This document shows, one piece after another, positions 1 through 8,753 of a stretch of 51,295 bases of DNA. This DNA is from Desulfitibacter alkalitolerans DSM 16504. GTDB lineage: Bacteria; Bacillota; DSM-16504; Desulfitibacterales; Desulfitibacteraceae. Within the stretch, counting starts at the first letter, position 1, and each line of letters starts with the position of its first letter. A program made the position numbers and the translations under genes. The DNA is taken from positions 187,664 to 238,958 of the forward strand of contig NZ_KK211103.1 in NCBI RefSeq assembly GCF_000620305.1, in the 5' to 3' direction. The notes below the pieces were generated by a model that saw nothing but the letters and a program-made list of their open reading frames with translations, did not search any database and was not told the origin of the DNA.

Positions 1-129
1 CACAATCAGCTGATCCAAGTCTATTTTGACATAGCAACCGAGCGCTTTGCAAGGATTATTGATAAATTTTGGCCAAAATTTTTATCACTAAGGTTATGGA
101 ACTGGGATTATTATCCTGGAAGTGCATAA
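1..129 (+). CDS. 3' end of an unidentified gene, cut by the window edge
   Basis: An open frame of 42 codons enters from the left edge and stops at TAA (127-129). The visible peptide is rich in aromatic residues and ends in NWDYYPGSA. It lies on the opposite strand to the next genes. I do not recognise the family. A transposase tail is possible, because similar remnants occur near 39 kb, but I cannot show it. The only evidence for coding is an open frame in AT-rich DNA and a protein-like composition. Confidence 0.35.
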   Translation, partial: HNQLIQVYFDIATERFARIIDKFWPKFLSLRLWNWDYYPGSA

Positions 130-364
130 CTACTGTAATAAATATTTTGCCTATATATCATGAAGTTATTCCAGGATAGAAAAACAGGAATGCTTTTTTA
201 TAAGTATAAAAAAGAAGGCAGTTTTGAGTCATGCCTAGGACCTGTTGGCCTGTAAAAGCCTTTTTGTGGCTTTTAACGTGGGGTTTTATATATTGGAGGT
301 CAGTTAAAGGAGTTATCTATAGGATAAAACATAAATGTGAAGTATTTGTGAACTAACTATTAAG

Positions 365-1246
365 TTAATATGAATTTTTGCATGCTTCCATGAATTGATT
401 CAGTGTCTTTCCTATTACTATTTGAAAAGCCTGATTCAATGTTTTTCCGGCCCCTAAATGATTTAGAATGGTGTTTAAATCATCATAACCATACTCATCC
501 ACAAGCCATTGAATCATGACTAGGGATTGACTATAGGCCAAGGCCTGGCTTGGCAGAGTATCAAAGTCTCTGTCCATATCCTTTAAATCGTACCAATGAG
601 CTGTATCAGTATTAAGAGCAGTATTTTCAAATTGAAAGCCAGTTATTTCCTTCTCTATTAACTGGGCAATACCCTCAGTAAACCATCTTGTATAGTTTCC
701 TCGAGTCCTGTAATCAACTACCAAATGGGCATACTCGTGAACCATGGGTCCTTTTTTGCGAAACACTTCCCTGGCAGACTCTTGAGATAAATCACCCAAC
801 CATTCTTCTGGAGACACTATTCTTATAACCCCTGCCCAGTATACGCCCATGGCACTTTGATCAGAATCCCATCCAAAACTTTTACCTAGACTTGGGCTGT
901 CAGGATAAATAATAATAGGTACCCTGCCATTATTTGTAAAGTTCAGCATTTCATTTACCTTTTGAAAATCCATATTAATTGTGTCAAGCACAAGGTTTAC
1001 ATTCTCTAGATCCTGGTTTTGGTATTTGATAAGAAATTGCTCATTCTTTAGAGAATTCCAATTTCTTGTTCTAAATTCTACTTCTTTTTTTGCCGTTTCC
1101 CTCACAAAACCATAAGCAAGGGATTTTGGCAAAGCAGGATTTTTTGCAGATAATGACAGTAGCACTAGTATGAATCCTAAAGCAATATTTACACACAGCC
1201 TTAAGAACCTTACTGTACACTTAAAGTAAGCGGTTCTTTGCAGCAT
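365..1246 (-). CDS. Membrane-anchored peptidase MA-like zinc metalloprotease
   Basis: 293 residues. A hydrophobic segment at about residues 13-33 suggests a signal anchor that places the rest outside the membrane. Residues 170-174 read HEYAH, a HExxH zinc site. A glutamate 17 residues further on (WFTEGIA, E191) fits the third zinc ligand of gluzincins of the peptidase MA type. The start is backed by a GGGGGAGGGG site in front of the ATG. It follows the ccm operon on the same strand after a gap of about 150 bases, so it may be its last gene or separate. The substrate is unknown. The family call rests on the motif and spacing. Confidence 0.7.
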   Translation of the reverse strand: MLQRTAYFKCTVRFLRLCVNIALGFILVLLSLSAKNPALPKSLAYGFVRETAKKEVEFRTRNWNSLKNEQFLIKYQNQDLENVNLVLDTINMDFQKVNEMLNFTNNGRVPIIIYPDSPSLGKSFGWDSDQSAMGVYWAGVIRIVSPEEWLGDLSQESAREVFRKKGPMVHEYAHLVVDYRTRGNYTRWFTEGIAQLIEKEITGFQFENTALNTDTAHWYDLKDMDRDFDTLPSQALAYSQSLVMIQWLVDEYGYDDLNTILNHLGAGKTLNQAFQIVIGKTLNQFMEACKNSY

Positions 1247-1399
1247 GGTTAGCCCCTCCCCCTTTTGCTAACTTGCAGCTATATCTATGCTTATTAGATT
1301 ATACTATCATTTAGCACCAATATCATTGGAAAATATAACAAAAAGCTGAACCTAAGTTAAATGGCTGAAAATAAGAAGGGGAACCCATCTTTTGTGTCA

Positions 1400-1618
1400 T
1401 CAGCTGGGCTTAATTTTAGCCTCTTTATATACTTCTTCCCCTTTTTCTTTTTGCAGCATAGAGGTTTTTCTTTCATGTTCATATTCCTTGAGTAATTTTG
1501 CCAGGAACTGTAATTCATCTTTTAGATGTTTTTCCCTTTTATTTAGCATTAGTAAATATGCACTAATGCCAGCCCAGATTGCTGCACAGGCTAACCATAA
1601 ATAGGTCATTATCATCAC
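1400..1618 (-). CDS. ccmD: CcmD-like small membrane protein of cytochrome c maturation
   Basis: 72 residues: one hydrophobic segment (about 5-24) followed by a charged, coiled-coil-prone tail rich in Lys and Glu. In the Ccm system, CcmD is a single-pass protein that helps release haem-loaded CcmE from the CcmABC complex. Size, topology and position directly after ccmC (the ccmC stop and the ccmD ATG abut) support the name. CcmD sequences are poorly conserved, so the call rests mostly on context. It is the last ccm gene of the operon. Confidence 0.75.
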   Translation of the reverse strand: MMIMTYLWLACAAIWAGISAYLLMLNKREKHLKDELQFLAKLLKEYEHERKTSMLQKEKGEEVYKEAKIKPS

Positions 1619-2289
1619 TCCCAGGTAATAAGATTAATTGCTTCTCTTTTTCTATTGAATAATTCTTCTTTTATCTGCATCAAACCATATGACTGAAACA
1701 TTAAATATAAGTAAAGCATATTGAAACTAATAACACTAATAATTAGTGTTATCACCATTTCTTCCGCCAGGCCTCCACCAGTTACTGCTGCAGGATGGAG
1801 CTTGCGGCCCCACCATTCAACTGAGTAATACACCAGGGGAACATTTAAAAACCCCACTATGCCAAAGATAGCAGCGGTATTCTTTCCCCTTGTATCATTT
1901 GCACCCAGATCTCGTACCACAAGATAGGCTATATAAATAAACCAGAGTACAAGGGTGGTGGTAAGCTTGGGTTCCCAGGTCCACCATGTACCCCAGGCTG
2001 CCCTTGCCCAAATAGGCCCAGTTAGGAGGACAATAGTAATAAAAAGAGTACCCAACTCTGCTGAAGAGACAGCGATTCTATCATATTTGCCATCCCTGGT
2101 GGCTAAAAATAGCATGCTGGCTATGAAAACCACAAAAAAGGCAAAAAAACCAGTCCAGGCTGAAGCCACATGAAAATAAAATATCTTCTGAATGGGTCCC
2201 ATTATCCTTTCCTCTGGAGCAAAGAAAAAAACAGTTGTCAGTGCTATTACCATAAATACAAAGGTTAAAATGCCTAATTTCCTTACCAT
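1615..2289 (-). CDS. ccmC: Haem exporter subunit / haem handling protein CcmC
   Basis: 224 residues with about six membrane helices. It carries the tryptophan-rich haem-binding segment WGTWWTWEPK (about 99-108), flanked by histidines (FYFHVAS near 40 and KLHP further on) expected to ligate haem. CcmC delivers haem to CcmE on the outer face of the membrane. I chose the ATG at 2289 because AGGAGG lies seven bases upstream. An ATG 21 bases further up (2310) has no such site, and the one between is too close. Its 3' end abuts ccmD. The family is recognised with confidence. Confidence 0.93.
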   Translation of the reverse strand: MVRKLGILTFVFMVIALTTVFFFAPEERIMGPIQKIFYFHVASAWTGFFAFFVVFIASMLFLATRDGKYDRIAVSSAELGTLFITIVLLTGPIWARAAWGTWWTWEPKLTTTLVLWFIYIAYLVVRDLGANDTRGKNTAAIFGIVGFLNVPLVYYSVEWWGRKLHPAAVTGGGLAEEMVITLIISVISFNMLYLYLMFQSYGLMQIKEELFNRKREAINLITWE

Positions 2290-2320
2290 TTTCATGCCTC
2301 CTTCTATCATTGGTCAAAGT

Positions 2321-3001
2321 CTATTCATTGGTAATGTTGTCTAAAAACAAGCTTGGAACAATTATCACTGCAGCACTATAAAAAACTATCAGCCTCATCC
2401 ATTGACCCAATTGACCTTCATTACCATTACCACCTAGTATTAAACTAGTTGTCTCTACCAGACTTATTATGAGGGGTATTAATAAGGGTAGGAGTATAAC
2501 AGGCAGCAGAATTTCTCCACCCTTTATTTTTGAAATCATCATGGCCACTAGAATGGTGATATTGCTCATGGCAAAGGTACCCAGAAGTTGAGTAAAAATT
2601 AGCTTTCCAAGGGCGTTTGCCTGTAAAATCACTTGAAAAAAAACTATAAATACAATGGCCATAAAAAACTGCAGCACTGCAAGCATAATGAATATGGCCA
2701 GACACTTGCCCCAAAAGACAGCATGTTTGCTTATGGGTGACATGAATAAAGCTTCAATACAGTTATTCTCCTGATCCACATATAAAGAACGATTAACTAC
2801 AAGAATTACTGTAAATGTAACTGCTATCCACAGGAGCCCGGAAACAAGTCTCAAATCCACACTGGTATCCATAAATATTATAGAAAATACAAAAACCAGC
2901 AGAAAAGCAAAAAACATGCCCAGACCCACAACTGTTTTTTGTTTCTTTTCCAGGAGAATTTCCTTCTCTAACAGTACTGCAACCTCTCTAATGAAATCCA
3001 T
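2321..3001 (-). CDS. ccmB: Haem exporter membrane subunit CcmB
   Basis: 226 residues with six predicted membrane helices and a short charged N-terminus containing EKEILLEKKQK, as usual for CcmB. It is the membrane partner of the CcmA ATPase; CcmAB powers release of holo-CcmE from CcmC. The ATG at 3001 follows the ccmA stop by one base, with GGTGGAG as ribosome site inside the end of ccmA. Length and topology match the family (about 220 residues). Confidence 0.88.
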   Translation of the reverse strand: MDFIREVAVLLEKEILLEKKQKTVVGLGMFFAFLLVFVFSIIFMDTSVDLRLVSGLLWIAVTFTVILVVNRSLYVDQENNCIEALFMSPISKHAVFWGKCLAIFIMLAVLQFFMAIVFIVFFQVILQANALGKLIFTQLLGTFAMSNITILVAMMISKIKGGEILLPVILLPLLIPLIISLVETTSLILGGNGNEGQLGQWMRLIVFYSAAVIIVPSLFLDNITNE

Positions 3002-3002
3002 T

Positions 3003-3701
3003 CTACTCTCCACCACTAACCGCTAATTTTTTGTCCTCACACTTTTTACTTTTTCCACATGAAAACTCAATATGACTAATGGTCCCTCTGTTTAAAAATA
3101 CCATCTGATGTGCCAGGTAAGCCAATTTTTCTATATCATGTAGAGCTATAATTATGCATTTTTCTTGATTTAACAGGTCTTTGATAATAGTTTCAAGCCT
3201 TTCCTTGCTTCGAATGTCCAGGCCTGTAAAGGGTTCATCCATCAAAACTATTTGAGGATTATGAAGCAGGGAACGGGCTATGGATACTTTTTGTCTCATT
3301 CCTTTAGAAAGATTAGCAACAATTTGATCCATATAGGTCAAATAGCCAATGCTTTTTCCCAAAATTTCTATTTCATCCATTGGATTTTTCACTTTATATA
3401 ATTTTGCAAACAGCAGCAGGTTTTCCCTTGCTGTTAGGTTCTCATAGAGCATTAGCTCATGACCTGCATATCCAACAAATCTTCTATAAGTATAGTGGTG
3501 TGTAAATATATTTGACTGCCATACTATACTGCCCCAGGTTGGTTTTACTAAGCCTGCCAGAATTCTGAGCAGGGTTGTTTTCCCTGCTCCATTGTGTCCA
3601 CAGAGAATAGTAAGGGTACCCCTTGGTGCGGTGAATTGGATTTTATCAAGTATTTGCATACCATTGATAGTTTTGGAAATTTCTTTTATCTCTAGTGTCA
3701 T
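3003..3701 (-). CDS. ccmA: ABC transporter ATPase CcmA
   Basis: 232 residues, a single ABC ATPase domain. Walker A GHNGAGKTT is at 35-43, signature LSKGMRQ at 131-137, and Walker B IVLMDEP at 151-157, followed by the D-loop GLD. It pairs with CcmB and hydrolyses ATP to release haem-loaded CcmE. An AGGAAGG site precedes the ATG. It lies between ccmF and ccmB in an uninterrupted operon. Its last 20 residues, rich in Lys, Cys and Glu, are a small unaligned tail. Confidence 0.93.
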   Translation of the reverse strand: MTLEIKEISKTINGMQILDKIQFTAPRGTLTILCGHNGAGKTTLLRILAGLVKPTWGSIVWQSNIFTHHYTYRRFVGYAGHELMLYENLTARENLLLFAKLYKVKNPMDEIEILGKSIGYLTYMDQIVANLSKGMRQKVSIARSLLHNPQIVLMDEPFTGLDIRSKERLETIIKDLLNQEKCIIIALHDIEKLAYLAHQMVFLNRGTISHIEFSCGKSKKCEDKKLAVSGGE

Positions 3702-3720
3702 AATCCTTCCTGCCTATTCA

Positions 3721-5625
3721 CTATAATCTTCTGAAAAAGGCTATAAATCCTCCCAGGGCTAACAAAAAGCCGCCTAGCCATATCATGCGTACCAGGGGAT
3801 TAATATGTATCATAAACGTTGCCTGATTACCAAAATCATCCCACCCTGCCAGCTGCACGTATATGTCTTTTGCCCAGGTACCACTAATGGCAACCCTGGC
3901 TATAGGGTTCCAGTTTTCATAAAATGATCTTTTAGGATTTAACTCATATACGGCCTTTCCACCAGTAGAAACAGGCAGGTAAGCATAGATGGTTGTTCTG
4001 TCAGCACCTGCTTCCTTACCCAGACCTTCATAAGTAATGTAATAACCTGATACCTCTATTGTTTCTCCCTGATGAAGGGTTTTGGTATGGTGCTGTGAGT
4101 ATACCTGGGTTGTAATTACTCCTACTGCAAGTATCACCACCCCCAGGTGTACTAGATGAGCGGCAGCTGGTATTCTCTGAAGTAAGTTGATGGACTTTAT
4201 TTTGCCTTCCCTAACTCTTTTATAGATTAAATCGGCTGTTTCTTTTACCAGGGATATGGATGCTAAAGCACAGATGGTATACCCAAGGACAGCAGTAAAA
4301 GGACCGCCTGTGAGGTAGTATAAAAAGGTTCCTGTTCCCAATGAAATTAGAAGTAGAAGTACTGTCCATTTTAGTTTTTTTATTTGCAGGCTGTTTCCAT
4401 ATCCAATTATAGGCCAGACCCCCATGAGCAGTATTAGAGAGGCAAACAGTGGTGCTGTAACTGTATTGTAAAACTCCCCAGTAAGATTCATGGTTTCCCC
4501 AGTTATAAAGGGAGTAAATAATGGATAGATTGTAGCAGCCCATACTATGAATCCAGTTATGGATAAAATTATAGCTCCTCCAATGAGCATGTTAATTCCT
4601 ATAGTATCCCTGTTTTTTACTTCCCCTAGAACTGTTTTTGCCCTGTAAACAAGATAAACAAAAGCCATTATGACAATGAAAATATAAGATAAAAAGTAAA
4701 TACCCGTACCAGTATTTGAAAAGGCATGAACTGACTGGAGAATTCCACTTCTTACAATAAAGGTTCCAAAAATTGTGAGCAGATATGCTGAACATATTAA
4801 AAGCAAATTCCACAGCCTGCACATGGAAAACTTTCTTTCAAGATGCATTGTATGTAAAAGTGCTGTCACAAGGAGCCATGGTATGAAGGAAGCGTTTTCT
4901 ACAGGGTCCCAGGCCCAATAACCTCCCCAGCCCAGCTCCTGATAGGCCCACATGGCTCCTAGCAGATTGCCTAAAGTCAGAAAGATCCAAGATGCCAGGA
5001 CCCAGTTTCTAGCCTTTTCTGTCCAGGTTCTTTTGGTTGGAAATATCAAATAGGAAACAGCTAGCCCAAAGGGTACAACCAGCAGTGCATAGCCAATAAA
5101 CAGGGTCAATGGATGAGATACCATGTAAGGATTTCTCAACATGGGATTTAATCCGATGCCCTGCTGTGCTTGTGTTTCCATTAACGCAAAGGGATTAGAC
5201 TTTGCAAGGAGAATAAGCATAAATAGAGCAATATTTAGAATAACCACCCCAATAACAGGAAGGATGCTGCTGTCTTTTTTCTTTCTTTCAGAATAAATAT
5301 ATATGCCCAGTATTAACGCTAGAAGACCTGTCCAAAATAGAAGCGAGCCAGCATCTCCTGCCCAGAATGCACATATTTTATAGATTAGGGGCAAGTGCTC
5401 ACTTGTGTAGGTAAAGGCATACACAACTCCGTAATCACCTTTAACAAGAATGGCCAAAAGAGCCAAACATGATATGCCAATACTAGCCATAGTGCCATAA
5501 GACAGCCTTTGTACACCTGTTATCCAGAACCTTTTATGGCTAAAACACCCTGACACGATAAATAACAAATTTACTAAAGCAGCTAAAAGCCCAATACCTA
5601 GAAAAAAGTATCCAATAGATCCCAT
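3721..5625 (-). CDS. ccmF: Cytochrome c haem lyase subunit CcmF
   Basis: 634 residues with many membrane helices. The tryptophan-rich WWD segment GWGGYWAWDPVENASF spans about 232-247. Upstream come WAGDAGSLLFW (88-98) and GLNPMLRNPYMVSHP (158-172), both typical of CcmF/CcmC/CcsA haem-handling proteins. CcmF attaches haem from CcmE to apocytochrome c. A GAGGTGAGG ribosome site lies just before the ATG. No CcmH or CcmI gene is seen in the operon, in line with the reduced Ccm systems known from organisms with the cysteine form of CcmE. Confidence 0.94.
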   Translation of the reverse strand: MGSIGYFFLGIGLLAALVNLLFIVSGCFSHKRFWITGVQRLSYGTMASIGISCLALLAILVKGDYGVVYAFTYTSEHLPLIYKICAFWAGDAGSLLFWTGLLALILGIYIYSERKKKDSSILPVIGVVILNIALFMLILLAKSNPFALMETQAQQGIGLNPMLRNPYMVSHPLTLFIGYALLVVPFGLAVSYLIFPTKRTWTEKARNWVLASWIFLTLGNLLGAMWAYQELGWGGYWAWDPVENASFIPWLLVTALLHTMHLERKFSMCRLWNLLLICSAYLLTIFGTFIVRSGILQSVHAFSNTGTGIYFLSYIFIVIMAFVYLVYRAKTVLGEVKNRDTIGINMLIGGAIILSITGFIVWAATIYPLFTPFITGETMNLTGEFYNTVTAPLFASLILLMGVWPIIGYGNSLQIKKLKWTVLLLLISLGTGTFLYYLTGGPFTAVLGYTICALASISLVKETADLIYKRVREGKIKSINLLQRIPAAAHLVHLGVVILAVGVITTQVYSQHHTKTLHQGETIEVSGYYITYEGLGKEAGADRTTIYAYLPVSTGGKAVYELNPKRSFYENWNPIARVAISGTWAKDIYVQLAGWDDFGNQATFMIHINPLVRMIWLGGFLLALGGFIAFFRRL

Positions 5626-5640
5626 ATCCTCACCTCATTA

Positions 5641-6018
5641 TTATTTTGCATCGTATTTAGAAGGGCAGCGCGTCTGGAGTTTATTTGCCCTGAAAATGCC
5701 ACCAGTGTAATAGCCTTCCACCATTATCTCCACCTCTGCCAGGTCCATGACAGTGCTGATGGGCTTGTCATATGTTACAGGAATAGAGTACTCCCCGTCT
5801 GTAAGATTAAAGCTTAGTTCCTGTAAGGCACTATCCCATATTACCGAGGCCGGTTCTGCTAAACCAACGAGCAGGTACAACCTGTCAGAGGGTTCTTGTT
5901 CTATAAGGCTCCCAAGGGAAGTTTCATAACTCACCCTAACATTTTGAGAAAACAAAAATAATGTATAGGAGGAAACCAGCAGTAATAATACAACTAACAG
6001 CATCTTAGAAAGCTTCAT
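5641..6018 (-). CDS. ccmE: Haem chaperone CcmE, cysteine-type (CPSKY motif)
   Basis: 125 residues. One N-terminal membrane anchor (about 6-24) is followed by a beta-rich OB-like domain, where CcmE carries haem on the outer face. The usual haem-binding histidine motif (HxxxY) is replaced by CPSKY (C118-Y122). This cysteine form is known from Desulfovibrio-type and some archaeal CcmE proteins, in which the Cys takes the place of the His. It is the first ccm gene, with an AGAGGTGATGAT site before the ATG. The motif is seen directly; covalent haem attachment at C118 is inferred. Confidence 0.88.
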   Translation of the reverse strand: MKLSKMLLVVLLLLVSSYTLFLFSQNVRVSYETSLGSLIEQEPSDRLYLLVGLAEPASVIWDSALQELSFNLTDGEYSIPVTYDKPISTVMDLAEVEIMVEGYYTGGIFRANKLQTRCPSKYDAK

Positions 6019-6103
6019 ATCATCACCTCTTATCCATTATTTACTAGTAGCGAAAATTTTATTTATTAAACCAAAAAATTAAACTAAATTTTTTTGAAAA
6101 CTC

Positions 6104-6141
6104 CCTAAAAAATAAAAAAGCCAACCACAAAATTGCAGTTG
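6104..6141 (-). terminator. Rho-independent terminator after the HMA gene
   Basis: On the minus strand an 8-bp stem including two G-U pairs (6122-6141) is followed by a long T-rich tract (6105-6119 as A on the plus strand). It lies 19 bases after the stop of the heavy-metal-binding protein and would separate it from the ccm operon. Confidence 0.65.
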
Positions 6142-6159
6142 ACTATTAAGTCCAGAAGC

Positions 6160-6396
6160 CTATTTAACTTCATACCCGGCACTAACTACAGCATCCTTGA
6201 TTTTTTCTTCAGTAACCTTACCCTTTTCATAGGCAACAAGGGCACTGTTGGCATCCAGGTTTACCTCTGCTTCGCAAACCCCATCTAGGGTTTTTAAAGC
6301 AGCTTCCACAGCTTTTTTACAATGGCCGCAGGACATGCCTTCAATGCTTATGGTCATGGTTTGCAGTTCCTTGCCGCAATTGCAGTTTTCGCACAT
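6160..6396 (-). CDS. Heavy-metal-associated (CopZ-like) metal chaperone
   Basis: 78 residues. The ferredoxin-like HMA domain has the metal-binding GMSCGHC loop (about residues 20-26) and the usual end AGYEVK. An additional cysteine cluster, MCENCNCG, opens the protein. CopZ-type proteins carry Cu(I) to a P-type ATPase; none is in this window. The ATG at 6396 is preferred over an in-frame GTG nine bases upstream because GGGGAGGTG sits at the right distance from it. Standing just upstream of ccm genes, it may serve copper supply or detoxification. The metal is inferred. Confidence 0.85.
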   Translation of the reverse strand: MCENCNCGKELQTMTISIEGMSCGHCKKAVEAALKTLDGVCEAEVNLDANSALVAYEKGKVTEEKIKDAVVSAGYEVK

Positions 6397-6592
6397 AATA
6401 ATCACCTCCCCTTTTCCAACACTTTCATTTTTGCCTCATTAACATTAGACTATGCAGGGAAACTATATTTTTGATATACTATTATGCATAAGCCTGTACA
6501 ATTAAGCTGCACAAGACCAGAGAGTACAAGGCTGGTGGAGTACAAGCTCTTTAAAAATAACACTAATAAGGTAAGGCGGCGAAGGAACATAT

Positions 6593-7351
6593 ATGGTGGC
6601 ATTAAATATCAAAAGAACTGATCGAAAATGGTTTCTTACACCAGTAAAGAAAAATATCTATACCTACCAGATGATTGAGGATGGTGACCGTGTTGCAGTA
6701 GGCTTATCAGGGGGCAAGGACAGCTCAACCCTGTTTTATATTCTATCTGCCCTGCAAAGGCAAATGCCTGTTAAGTTTGACCTGGTCCCTATAACCCTTA
6801 CCCTGGGCTTTGATGATATGGATATTACACCTCTAGCTGACTTTGTTTCAGATTTGGGAAATAAGCTTCATGTTGAACCTACTTTAATTGGCAAAATTGT
6901 ATTTGAGATACGCCAGGAGAAAAACCCCTGCGCCCTGTGTGCCAATCTTAGAAGGGGAGCACTATATGAAGCTGCAAAAAAATTAAACTGCAGCAAGGTT
7001 GCCCTTGGACATCATCTAGATGATGCAGTGGAAACCTTTTTCATGAACCTTATATTCAATGGTCAAATGGGCCTCTTTCAGCCCAAATCATATTTGGACA
7101 GAACAGATATTACCCTGATTAGGCCATTAATGTCCCTTGAGGAGAGTACTATTATTAGAATTGTCGAGAATAAAAACATTCCAGTTATCAAGAACCCCTG
7201 TCCCGCAAACAAAAAGACAAAAAGAGAGGAAATCAAAAAGCTTGTTTCCAGCTTAAGCATGGAGTATTCAGATATCCGCTACAAGTTTCTCTGTGCAGTA
7301 CAGAATGTAAGCCTCGACAACTTCTGGAATCCGGAGCAGTATACTAAATAA
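6593..7351 (+). CDS. TtcA-family PP-loop tRNA thiolation-type enzyme
   Basis: 252 residues. The ATP pyrophosphatase P-loop SGGKDS is at 39-44. A C113-x2-C116 pair (PCALC) plus C203 (NPCP) are the three cysteines that hold an Fe-S cluster in TtcA. GHHLDDAVET (139-148) is the second family motif. TtcA makes 2-thiocytidine at position 32 of some tRNAs. This member belongs to the ttcA-like group, and its exact substrate is not shown by the sequence. GAAGGA lies before the ATG. It is the only plus-strand gene here and ends 10 bases from the converging thioredoxin reductase gene. Confidence 0.82.
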   Translation: MVALNIKRTDRKWFLTPVKKNIYTYQMIEDGDRVAVGLSGGKDSSTLFYILSALQRQMPVKFDLVPITLTLGFDDMDITPLADFVSDLGNKLHVEPTLIGKIVFEIRQEKNPCALCANLRRGALYEAAKKLNCSKVALGHHLDDAVETFFMNLIFNGQMGLFQPKSYLDRTDITLIRPLMSLEESTIIRIVENKNIPVIKNPCPANKKTKREEIKKLVSSLSMEYSDIRYKFLCAVQNVSLDNFWNPEQYTK

Positions 7352-7361
7352 CTGCCTATAA

Positions 7362-8270
7362 CTACTTTTCCCCAAGGTATCTTTCTGCAGACATGGCAGC
7401 GGTTGCTCCATCGCCTACTGCAGTAGAAACCTGACGCAGGAATTTTTCTCTTACATCACCGGCTGCAAACACTCCAGGCAGATTGGTTTTTAAAAAATCA
7501 TCTGTTTGGATATAGCCGCCTTGGTTTAGATCAACGCCTTCAAGCCAATGAGTATTTGGTACTGTACCTATAAACACAAAAACCCCATCCATAGCTTCTT
7601 CCCTCAGCTCTCCAGTCTTAACGTCTTTAAGGAGCATCTTTTCAACACCCTTATTACCTTTGATCTCCTCAACTACAGTATTATAGATAAACTTAATTTT
7701 GGGGTTCTCTAGTGCCCTTTCCTGAAGAATCCTGGTTGCCCTTAACTCATCACGTCTATGTATAATATGCACCTCGCCGGCAAACTTTGTCAGAAAGATT
7801 GCTTCTTCCACAGCAGAATCTCCCCCGCCAACTACTGCAACCTTCTTATCTTTAAAAAAAGCCCCGTCACAGGTTGCACAATAGGATACTCCCCTGCCCT
7901 GAAACCGTTCCTCGCCTTCCACGCCCAGCTTCTTTGCCTGTGCACCTGAGGCTATAATTACCGACATTGCCTCAATAGCTCTGCCTGTTGTCTTTATTAT
8001 TTTAACATCATCACGTAAATCTGCACTTACTACATCCTCTGTTATCATTTCAGCACCAAATTGGGAGGCCTGCTGATAAAATTTCATCATCAAGTCAGGT
8101 CCTGACACTCCCTCTGGAAACCCAGGAAAGTTTTCAATCCAGCTTGTCAAGGCTGCCTGCCCTCCCGGCATGCTTCTTTCAATAATAATTGTTTTCCTTC
8201 CACTTCTTGCAGTATAGAGAGCAGCTGTAAGCCCTGCAGGCCCTCCTCCAATTATAGCTACCTCGTACAT
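7362..8270 (-). CDS. trxB: Thioredoxin reductase (NADPH)
   Basis: 302 residues. The N-terminal FAD-binding GGGPAG lies near the start, the redox-active CATC is at 131-134, and the NAD(P)H fold with [10 protein letters not shown] follows. The second FAD motif near the C-terminus reads [10 protein letters not shown]. It reduces thioredoxin or a similar partner in the cytoplasm; reductant could reach CcdA/TlpA at 16-17 kb, but that link is inference. The ATG at 8270 is chosen over a GTG nine bases upstream because GAGGTG then stands at a normal distance. Length is typical. Confidence 0.95.
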   Translation of the reverse strand: MYEVAIIGGGPAGLTAALYTARSGRKTIIIERSMPGGQAALTSWIENFPGFPEGVSGPDLMMKFYQQASQFGAEMITEDVVSADLRDDVKIIKTTGRAIEAMSVIIASGAQAKKLGVEGEERFQGRGVSYCATCDGAFFKDKKVAVVGGGDSAVEEAIFLTKFAGEVHIIHRRDELRATRILQERALENPKIKFIYNTVVEEIKGNKGVEKMLLKDVKTGELREEAMDGVFVFIGTVPNTHWLEGVDLNQGGYIQTDDFLKTNLPGVFAAGDVREKFLRQVSTAVGDGATAAMSAERYLGEK

Positions 8271-8320
8271 TTTTTTCACCTCTTCTCAGATTATGAAACG
8301 CCAAACAGACTTAATATTAC

Positions 8321-8704
8321 TTATTTTTCACACCCATGTACAACCTTTATGCACCTGTTCATGACAACCTCCAGCCCGGCCTTTTTTGCCATATGAGCTG
8401 CTTCCTCATTTATAATTCCCAACTGCAGCCATACTGCCTTTGCACCTACTTTAATGGCCTCTTCTACTACAGGCAGTACTTCTGATGACTTTCTGAAAAT
8501 ATTAACTATATCAATTTTCTTTTCAGACGGAATTGATAGAAGATCTGGATAGGCTTTAATTCCAAGAAAAGCATCTATCCTGGGGTTTACTGGTATTACT
8601 TCAAAGCCAGCATCTATTAGATACTTTGCCACCATATGGCTATCCCTATCAGGTTTATTTGAAACACCTACTACTGCAATTGTTTTAACAGTTTTCCAGT
8701 CCAC
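8321..8704 (-). CDS. CoA-binding domain protein (YccU type)
   Basis: 127 residues forming one Rossmann-like CoA-binding domain. It opens with KTIAVVGVSNKPDRDSH, and further on VIPVNPR, KAVWLQLGI and NRCIKVVHG are typical of the small stand-alone CoA_binding family. The physiological role of this family is not settled. The start is GTG (8704) with GGAGG eight bases upstream. It lies downstream of the M23 peptidase gene, separated by a terminator. Confidence 0.85.
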   Translation of the reverse strand: MDWKTVKTIAVVGVSNKPDRDSHMVAKYLIDAGFEVIPVNPRIDAFLGIKAYPDLLSIPSEKKIDIVNIFRKSSEVLPVVEEAIKVGAKAVWLQLGIINEEAAHMAKKAGLEVVMNRCIKVVHGCEK

Positions 8705-8723
8705 TTCACTTGCCTCCTTAATG

Positions 8724-8746
8724 GAAAACCCCGGACAATTCCGGGG
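8724..8746 (-). terminator. Rho-independent terminator after the M23 peptidase gene
   Basis: On the minus strand CCCCGG-AATTGT-CCGGGG is followed by TTTTCC, just after the stop of the peptidase gene and overlapping the leader of the CoA-binding gene. The stem is 6 bp, all GC. Confidence 0.75.
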
Positions 8747-8753
8747 CTTTAGT

